Shown in pieces: positions 1-7,900 of a stretch of 8,421 bases of DNA. The notes under the pieces were generated by a model. It was not told where the DNA came from. It did not search any database and worked only from the letters and a program-made list of their open reading frames with translations. The DNA comes from Verrucomicrobiota bacterium. Its GTDB lineage: Bacteria > Verrucomicrobiota > Verrucomicrobiia > Chthoniobacterales > UBA10450. The stretch is taken from the NCBI GenBank assembly GCA_003219335.1, contig QHOF01000309.1, forward strand, positions 2,470 through 10,890. The letters are read 5' to 3'. The position numbers and the translations under genes were made by a program. Every line of letters starts with the position of its first letter. Position 1 is the stretch's first letter.

Positions 1-36
1 GCAAAACCTTTGTCCAGTGGAAAAATCAGCCCGAAA

Positions 37-249
37 TCAGTCACCTATTCGGATGCGCGCATCGAATTTGCCGGGTGCTGCTAGTGACTTTGAATCAGAT
101 GCCATCCGCGCGTTTTCGGCACCACGGCTGGTTTCAAAAAGCGCTAAATCTTGCAGGGTGGCCTGCACCGCAGGGTCGCGAAATCCTTTAAAAATCAGAC
201 GGCGAAGGCGATTAGCTGCAATTTGATCCCCGAAAGAACCCGACGCCAT
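37..249 (-). CDS. Possible small hypothetical protein, divergent from the synthase
   Basis: A 70-codon ORF reads leftwards from an ATG at 249-247 to a TGA at 39-37. A TTG at 255 would add two codons, and the frame stays open back to 291. The peptide is soluble and mixed in charge, with no membrane segment or signal peptide. Its composition is not grossly low-complexity (for example NRLRRLIFKGFRDPAVQ early on). I recognise no family. No Shine-Dalgarno sequence precedes the ATG. If real, it would be divergently transcribed from the synthase with about 56 bases between starts. It could equally be a degraded gene remnant or chance. Confidence 0.2.
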   Translation of the reverse strand: MASGSFGDQIAANRLRRLIFKGFRDPAVQATLQDLALFETSRGAENARMASDSKSLAAPGKFDARIRIGD

Positions 250-292
250 CGCCAAAGTTAAACAATCGCGTCGATATTCCGAAGTGATACCC

Positions 293-298
293 TATAAG
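293..298 (+). promoter_or_regulatory. Possible -10 element of a leaderless synthase transcript
   Basis: TATAAG resembles the bacterial -10 consensus TATAAT and ends seven bases before the ATG at 306. Transcription from it would start at or very near that ATG, giving a leaderless message, which would fit the lack of a Shine-Dalgarno sequence. No -35 hexamer is recognisable at the usual spacing (270-275 reads GTCGAT), so the call is weak. Confidence 0.2.
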
Positions 299-305
299 TT
301 TGGGT

Positions 306-1997
306 ATGAGGCTTCGGCGGAAGAATGGCGAACGCGTTTTGCTGGTTGGCATTTTCCAAAGCCCGGGGACCGGTCGGACCGTACTGAGGAATCTTTATCG
401 GGCCCGGTTTCGCCGCGTTGCCGCAATTTACGCTTCGGCCGCAGGCCGGCGACGAGTCGAGGAATATGGCATCTCGGCGATTGGCGGAGCGGCCGCCGCC
501 TCGGTCTTCGGCCTAGCGATCGGGGCACTAATGTTTTGGCAGCGCGGAATTCTGGCGGATTTCCGGCCGGGCATGCTGGCGCTGTTGCTGGCCGCGTTTG
601 CGTTGGCAGGCGCTCTCAGCGGGTGGATTCTCGTCCGGTTGCTTCGGCAGCATGTTGATGAGACAAGGCTGGCCCGGTGCGCGAGCACGATCCTGCCGGA
701 TGAAACGGTTGTGATGGCCGAGGTGGAAGCCAGCGAAACGGCGGGCGTGCTAGTGATTTTGCGGGACGTGGAAGCCGAGGCGCCCGTGACGTTCGCTTTT
801 CGTTCGTCGCGACCTTTCTCTGTCGAATCGACCACGCGACCGCTCTGGGAGGAACGACCTTCCAGTCAGCATCTATCGGAAAATGCCGCGCAGCTCGCGG
901 GCTCGATTTCGGTCAGCCGGGAGGCGCAACCGCGCGGGCAATCCTTTTTGCGGCGGTTGCGAGAAGTAGAGAGCGCGCTGGGATCGGCGAACACGAATCT
1001 GACGATGTCGGCCAAAATGCATCACGCCTTCACGCTTTCGGCGGAGTGGCTGCTCGATAATGCCTATTTGATTCGGGAGCAGGTGATCGATCTGCGGCGG
1101 AGTCTGCCCCAAAAATACTATGGAGAGCTGCCTCTCATCGCCAGCGGTCCCGAGGCAGGGCTGCCGCGTGTTTACCGTGTCGCGTCGGAACTGGTATCCG
1201 AGAGCTGCGGTGCAGTGGGACCGGAGATCATTCGGAAATTTCTGGTAGCTTTTCAGGCGATCACGCCACTGGACATCGGAGAACTTTGGGCCCTCCCGCT
1301 GATGTTGCGTTTGCAGTTACTCGAATGCCTATGCGGGCTCGCGATCCAGGTCGAGCAACAGCAAAGCCAGAGCGAGGAAGCGGATTTTTGGGCTAATCGG
1401 CTCATCACGGCCGTCCGCCACAGCTCGGCGCACTTGCTCAGGATGATGGAAGCCTTGGTGGAACGTCATCCCGAGCCGACCGCGCATTTTGCAAGTGAAC
1501 TTATGGCGCATCTCTATGACGAAGAGGCGGCACTCCCGCTGGTGAGCGGGTGGCTGGAACGCTCTCTGCGTGCGCCTCTCCTCGAAGTAATGCAGCAGGA
1601 ACACCGACGCCAGGCCGTGCAGCAGACCGCGCTCGCCGATGTGATCAATAGTTGCCGCCTCATTACGCAAATCGCGTGGCCAGAATTTTTCCAGTCGACT
1701 AGCTGGGCGGAAAGTGAATTGGCTGCCGATCCCGCCGGAGTTTATGCCCGCCTGGATTTTGAAACGGCCGATCGTTGCCGGAGCGCTGTCGAGGAAATTG
1801 CCCGATGGTCAAAACGTTCGGAACAGGAAATTATCGAGCAAACGCTGGCGTTGGCGAAGACCGCCGAGGACGAAGTCGGGCGACACGTCGGGTACTATTT
1901 GATCGACGCGGGCCGGCCGGCGCTTGAGCGGGCAACGGGTGCCTGGGTACCGCTGGCGGAACGGTCATGCCGCTGGCTTCGTGCGCACGCCGCGGGC
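306..1997 (+). other. N-terminal region of the synthase: membrane hairpin plus helical cytoplasmic domain
   Basis: Residues 1-58 are rich in Arg and Lys, which fits a cytoplasmic N-terminus by the positive-inside rule. Two hydrophobic segments follow at about 59-78 and 89-113. Residues 114-564 are mostly helical and carry short blocks I recognise from NdvB-type proteins: SAEWLLDN (245-252), GLPRVY (285-290), IGELWALP (324-331) and HVGYYLID (527-534). Its function in the family is poorly defined, though it is associated with initiation and membrane assembly. Residues 1-58 match nothing I recognise and may be lineage-specific, or the true start may lie further in. The next in-frame ATG is at 528, inside the first hydrophobic segment, so it is an unlikely start. 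Confidence 0.8.
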
Positions 1998-4900
1998 GCG
2001 TATTTTGGGAGTCTTTTTGTGCTCGCGGTCGCGGTGGTGGCGGCTCCTCTCCTTTTCATTAGTGGGTCGATTTCCGGAGTCACGCTGGGGCTGCTCGGCC
2101 TTTTGCTTCTCTTGCCCGCAAGTGAATTGGCGGTGCTGGCCGTGAATTACCTCGTGACCTCTTTTCTGCCGCCGCAGGTGTTGCCGAAGATGTCCTTTAA
2201 GAAAGAAGGCATACCCGATGATTGTCGCACGCTGGTGGTGGTGCCGACGTTACTCACCACGCCAAACGCAATCCAAAGAGAGCTCGACCGTCTCGAAATT
2301 CGCTATCTCGGAAATACGGATGCGAATCTACGATTCTCGCTCCTGACCGATTTTGCTGACGCACCACGGCAGAACATGCCGGAGGACGAGGAGTATATCG
2401 ACATCGTGGCCCGTGGGATCGAGAAACTGAATCGCCGGCACGGAGCGGGGCACTTCTTTCTTTTTCATCGCGGGCGCTCATGGAGCGAGAGCGAGCAACG
2501 CTGGATCGGATGGGAGCGCAAGCGCGGCAAGCTCGAGCAGCTCAATCGATTCCTCACCAGCGAATCGGCGCCCGAGCTGGAAGGGTTTCTCTACGCGGGC
2601 GATCGGACTCAGCTCGAGGGTATTCGGTTTGTCATCACGTTGGATGCCGATACGCAACTGCTCCGCGACACTGCGCGGAGAATGATTGAAACCCTCGCGC
2701 ACCCGCTAAATCAGGCGCGGTTTTCGCGGGATGGCCGCCTGATTCGCGGTTACACGATCATTCAACCGAGCGTTAGCGCCACGCTTCCGAGCGCCACGGC
2801 GACATGGTTCTCACGCATCTTTGCCGATCCGCGTGGGATCGATCCGTATACCCATGCAGTCTCCGACGTTTATCAGGATCTGTTCGGTGAAGGGAGCTAT
2901 CACGGCAAAGGCATTTACGAATTGCGGACGTTTCATCGGCTTTTGTCCAGGCGCTTTCCAACGGCGCATTTGTTGAGCCATGATCTGTTGGAAGGTAGTC
3001 ACGTCCGCGTCGGGTTGGCGACAGACATCGAACTGCTCGACGTCTTTCCGAGCAGTTACATCGCGTGGTGGAATCGGCAGCACCGCTGGATTCGCGGCGA
3101 CTGGCAAATCATTGATTGGCTGAAGCTGCGCGTGCCCGTGGGTGACGGCAGGATTCAACCCAACCCGCTTTCCGTCTTCAATCGATGGAAGATCTTTGAC
3201 AATCTGCGCCGCAGTCTTGTGCCGTCTGCGATGGTGGCCCTTCTCCTGGCGGGCTGGTTTCTCACGCTGGAGCCGATGCTGTGGAGCGGGATCGTCGCCG
3301 GCCTGATGTTGTGGCCAGTCCTGAATTCTCTTCTTGCGCTTCTGTTCCATCCGCCGCCGCCCGGGACGCGATTCTGGCGCGAACCGCGCGACCGCCTGCT
3401 GCGTTCCCTGTTCGCGGTTGTTTTCCTGCCGGATTATGCGGGCATGGCGATCGACGCCATCGCTCGCGTCGCTTACCGGCGAATCACTTCGCACCGGTTA
3501 CTACTCGAATGGGAGACGGCACAAGACGCTCATCGACGCGCGAAAAATCAGCAGCAGCAGTTCGTTCTCAACCGGCTTTGGATCCCGGCTACATGTGTGT
3601 TTCTTCTCGCCGGCGCAACTTGGCTGGGAACATCGGCGATGGTGGCCGTGGTGCCATTCCTCCTTTTGTGGGCTCTCTTTCCGTTGGCGGTAATCATGAT
3701 CAATCGTCCGGCGAGGAGCTGGCGCGGCGGAATTTTGACGGCGGACGATCAGCGGTTCCTGCGCACCGCCGCGCGTCGAACGTGGAGATATTTTGATGAC
3801 TTTGTCGGGCTGCAAACCTCATGGCTGCCGCCAGACAATGTTCAGGAAATGCCGATGCGGGAAGTTTTCCTGCGCACTTCGCCGACGAACATCGGGCTTT
3901 GGATGCTGGCGACCGTGGCGGCCAACGACTTTGGTTATATCACGATCGACGACTTGGTGGCGCGCAACCTGGGCACGCTCGAAACAATCAGTCGCCTCGA
4001 GCGTTTCGAAGGTCATCTCTTCAACTGGTATGACCTGAGTACGCTGGAGCCGTTGCGTCCGCGCTACGTCTCGACAGTGGATAGCGGCAATTTGCTCGCG
4101 AGCCTATGGACTTTCGCGACCAGCTGCGATGAATTCGCCACGCTGCGTGGAATCGCCGACACACTAGGCGTGATGTGGCAAATCACCGCCACAATGAAGG
4201 AAGCGGAACGTCCTCCGGCGCTTCTGCGCTTGGCGGCACTGACCACGGGTCAGCCGGCTCACCTGGAGGAAATCATCCTGCGCTTGCGCGCGGCTCAAGC
4301 GCCTGCGCAGGATCTGCTGCTCTTCTTCCAAGGGCCTGAAACTGATCCGCGCGCTTACTGGGCTCAACAAGTCGCCAAGCAGGTCGCTGCGTGGAATTCT
4401 GTCATCGATAAATATTTTCGGCCGGTGGAAATCCTGATGGCGTCGCCGTCGCAATTGATGTCGTTAGGCAAAGCGTCGCACGAATCCCGGCGCGAGGCGC
4501 TCGCGGCGACCTTCTCGCTGCAAAACATTGCCACCGAGGGAATCCCCGGACTCGTGCCGCTGCTCGCATTTCACGGGGAACGAGAGGGACCGGAGCTTCC
4601 TAAACCCGTGCGCGAGTGGTTCGATCTTCTAGTAACCGAGGTGGAGCGCTCGCGCCAGGGCGCCTCCGAGCAACTCGCGCAGTTGCACGAATTGATCGCT
4701 CAGAGCCAGCAACTGGAAGATGGCATCGGGCTGCGATTTCTTTACAATGAGGAACGGCGAATTTTTGCCATTGGGTATCAAGTGGCGGAACGGCGACTCG
4801 ACAACTCCTTCTACGATTTGCTCGCAAGCGAGGCACGTCTAACGAGTTTCCTAGCCATCGCCCGTGGGTGGGCCTTAAGCCGGCCTTTTGGCTCTGCCTA

Positions 4901-7900
4901 CGGTCGGCTGCCCCTCCTTTCCTGGAGCGGGACGATGTTCGAATATTTAATGCCGCTCCTGTTCACCCAGACCCACGAGAATTCGCTGCTCGATCGCGCG
5001 TGCCATGACGCTGTGCGCTGCCAGATTGGTTATGCCCAACAAAGCAGCGTGCCATGGGGCATCTCGGAGTCCGCATTCAGTGCGCTTGACCGGCATAACG
5101 TCTATCAATATCGCGCGTTCGGCGTGCCGGCGCTGGCCTTGCGTCGCGGGCAGGAAGAGGAGCTCGTCGTCGCTCCGTATGCGGCAGCGCTCGCTCTGGG
5201 CGTGGAGCCGGCCGCCGCCATGAAAAACCTGCGGCGACTCGCCAGGCTGGGCAACTCTGCGCTTCTAGGTGACTACGGTTACTACGAGGCGATCGACTAC
5301 TCCCGACGGACCGAACCCGGCGGCGCGGCCGGGATCATCATTCGTTGTTACATGGTGCATCACCAGGGAATGTCGCTCCTCGCTTATGACAATGCTTTGC
5401 ATAACAATGCGATCCGGAGGCGCTTCCATTCCGACGCGCGCATTCGCGCTACCGAGCCGCTCTTGCACGAGCATATCCCGGAACAAATTTTGCCGACTAC
5501 CGGTGAGGTGCACGAAGAGCGGCCCCTGCCTCGAACGATTCCAATCGTCGGCAGCGCGACCGGAACGCAAACGCCCGATATCGCCTCGCCGCGCATTCAC
5601 CTCCTCTCCAACGGAACCTGCTCGGTCATGGTGACGAATTCCGGCAGCGGCTACGTGCGCTGGTTGGATCTGGACGTCACGCGCTGGCGCGCCGACACGA
5701 CGTGCGATGCGCCGGGCGCGGTTTGTTATATCCGGGATTTGGAAAGCGACACGATCTGGAGTAACACGCATCAACCGGTGCGAAGTCCCGAGCGCCGTTA
5801 CAGCTGGAGTTTCACGCCGGACAAAGCGGAGTTCCGGCGGAGAAGCGGGCCGTGCGAGACTTTTACGGAAATTGTCGTTTCCGCTGAAGACGACGCTGAA
5901 GTCCGGCGCATAACTTTGGTCAACATCTCGCGCAAATCGTGCCGTCTGGAGTTGACCACCTACCTCGAGCTCGCTCTCGCGCCGCACCGGGCAGATCGCG
6001 CGCATCCCGCTTTCAGCAAGCTCTTCATCGAAACCGAATGGCTTCGGCATTGCGAAGCCCTCCTAGCCCATCGTCGCCTCCGCGCTCCAGACGAACAGCC
6101 GATCTGGGCCGCGCATCTCTTGGTCCCCGAGTCTTCCTCCGTCACCGGCACGATTCAGTTCGAAACCGACCGCGCCCAGTTTCTCGGCCGAGGCCGCACG
6201 CCACAAAATCCCATTGGCCTAAGCCGCAGCCTAACGAGCCGGACCGGCGCCGTTCTCGATCCGATTTTTAGCCTGCGCCGGTATATCACGATTCTGCCTA
6301 ACCAACGATTTCAATTTGCGCTCGTCACGGCGGCGGCAGAGTCGCGCGAGGCCGTGATCCGGCTCGCCGAACGCTACGCGGAATTTCACACGTGCGCGCG
6401 TGCCTTCGAGACTGCGTGGACTCATTCCCAACTTGAGATGCGTCGGCTCCACATCCGCCCGAGAGATGTTCAGATTTTCCAACAACTGGCGGCCCACGTC
6501 CTTTTTCCGCAGGCTCAATTGCGACCGCCACCCGCGCGTCTCGGTCGCCGCGGCGAAGGTCAGCGCGCGCTCTGGCGGCAGGGCATTTCAGGCGACATGC
6601 CGATTGTCGTCGTCATGATCGGTCACCTCCGCGACATAGAAGTGGTGCGTGAAATATTGACCGCGCACACCTTCTGGCATTTGCGCGGGTTGAAAGCCGA
6701 TCTTGTGCTAGTAAGCGAGGAACTGGCCAGTTACGAAGAACCGTTAATCGGCGAGTTGCGTCGGCTCATTGGAGCACACGCGCACATGACCGTTGTCGAC
6801 CAACCCGGAGGCGTCTATCTCCGCTCTGCGACTAAAATTTCGAAAGAAGAGCTGATCGCACTGCAGGCCGCCGCGCGGATGGTCCTAGTCGCAGCCCGCG
6901 GCACACTGCGCCAACAGCTCGCCGCGACCACACCCGTTGCCGCGAAACCGCGGCTGTTAGCACCGGGCCGGGAGTTCCGCGAAGAACCGTCCGCGCCCCT
7001 GCCATTTATGGAGCTGAAATATTTCAACGGCCTCGGCGGCTTCACTGAGGACGGAAAGGAATTTGTGATCTATTTGGGTCCTGGCCGGCAAACGCCGCTT
7101 CCTTGGATCAACATCATGGCCAATCCGAAGTTCGGCGCATTTGTTTCCGAGTCGGGCGCCGAATTTGTCTGGGGTCGCAATAGCCAGAACGATCGCCTCA
7201 CGCCGTGGTTCAACGACCCGATCTCCGATGTACCCGGAACTGCTATCTACATCCGCGATGATGACATCGGCGTCGCTTGGTCGCCCACGCCCCAGCCGAT
7301 TCGGGAAAAGGACGCTTACCGCGCGCGGCATGGTCATGGTTACACATCATTTGAACACAACAGCCATGCCATCGAACAACGGCTGCTCACCTTCGTGCCG
7401 GTCGATGATTCCGGCGGACTGCCGGTGCGCCTCCAGCGGCTGCGCTTACGCAACAATTCGTCGCGCCCGCGGAAGCTGACCGTCACTTCCTACGCCACGC
7501 TCGTTCTCGGATCCGATCCGGAGGAAACCGGTATGCATGTGGTCACGAAATGGGATTTGCAGAGCCAGAGCCTGTTTGCACGCAACTCCTACAATCCGGA
7601 ATTTTGTGAATGCATCACTTTTGCCACTTCGAGTCCAACGCCTGCTTCGTTCACGGGTGATCGCACGGCGTTCATCGGACGCAACCGCTCGCTGCGCGAT
7701 CCAGCGGCGATGCAGCACGTACGATTAACTGGCGACATTGGTGCCGGTTTGGATCCTTGCGCCGCGTTGCAAATCGTGGTCGAGATCGATCCGGGAGAGA
7801 CCGCCGAAATGACTTTTCTCATCGGGCAGGCGGATGACGAAGAAAAAGCGCGTGCCATCGTGAACCGATTTCGCGATCCCGCCAACGTCGAAGCCGCCCT

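Larger units (their letters stand above)
1..305. other. Upstream region without a confident gene
   Basis: All plus-strand frames are short or broken here. The frame of the synthase has stops at 189-191, 213-215 and 285-287, so the synthase cannot extend into this stretch. No tRNA-like cloverleaf, strong inverted repeat or transposon end was noticed. The stretch is slightly more AT-rich than the synthase, most visibly at 255-300, as expected for a promoter region. The only candidate gene is a weak minus-strand ORF, described separately. Confidence 0.6.

Noticed and set aside
17..226. Plus-strand ORF of 69 codons upstream
   Set aside because: It has a basic, low-information C-terminus, no ribosome site and no recognised family. 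It is no better supported than the opposing minus-strand frame.
284..658. Plus-strand ORF of 124 codons overlapping the synthase start
   Set aside because: It is in a different frame, ends at 658 and has Arg/Gly/Ser-rich shadow composition. The overlapping synthase frame shows two clear membrane helices and continues for thousands of codons.
2811..3494. Minus-strand ORF of 227 codons
   Set aside because: It is antisense to the GT84 motifs and the third hairpin. Its Arg/Gln/Pro-rich composition is typical of an antisense frame, and no family is recognisable.
3549..3560. Run of four CAG codons (Gln repeat)
   Set aside because: It is short, lies in a cytoplasmic linker, and shows no wider repeat structure around it.
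3281..3796. Plus-strand ORF of 171 codons in another frame
   Set aside because: It overlaps the transmembrane hairpins of the synthase out of frame and is Arg/Ser-rich with no domain.
5265..6050. Minus-strand ORF of 261 codons
   Set aside because: It lies wholly antisense to the cyclization and first GH94-like domains, whose plus-strand frame is clearly coding. It is rich in Arg, Ala and Val without any recognisable domain, as expected of a shadow frame in GC-rich DNA.
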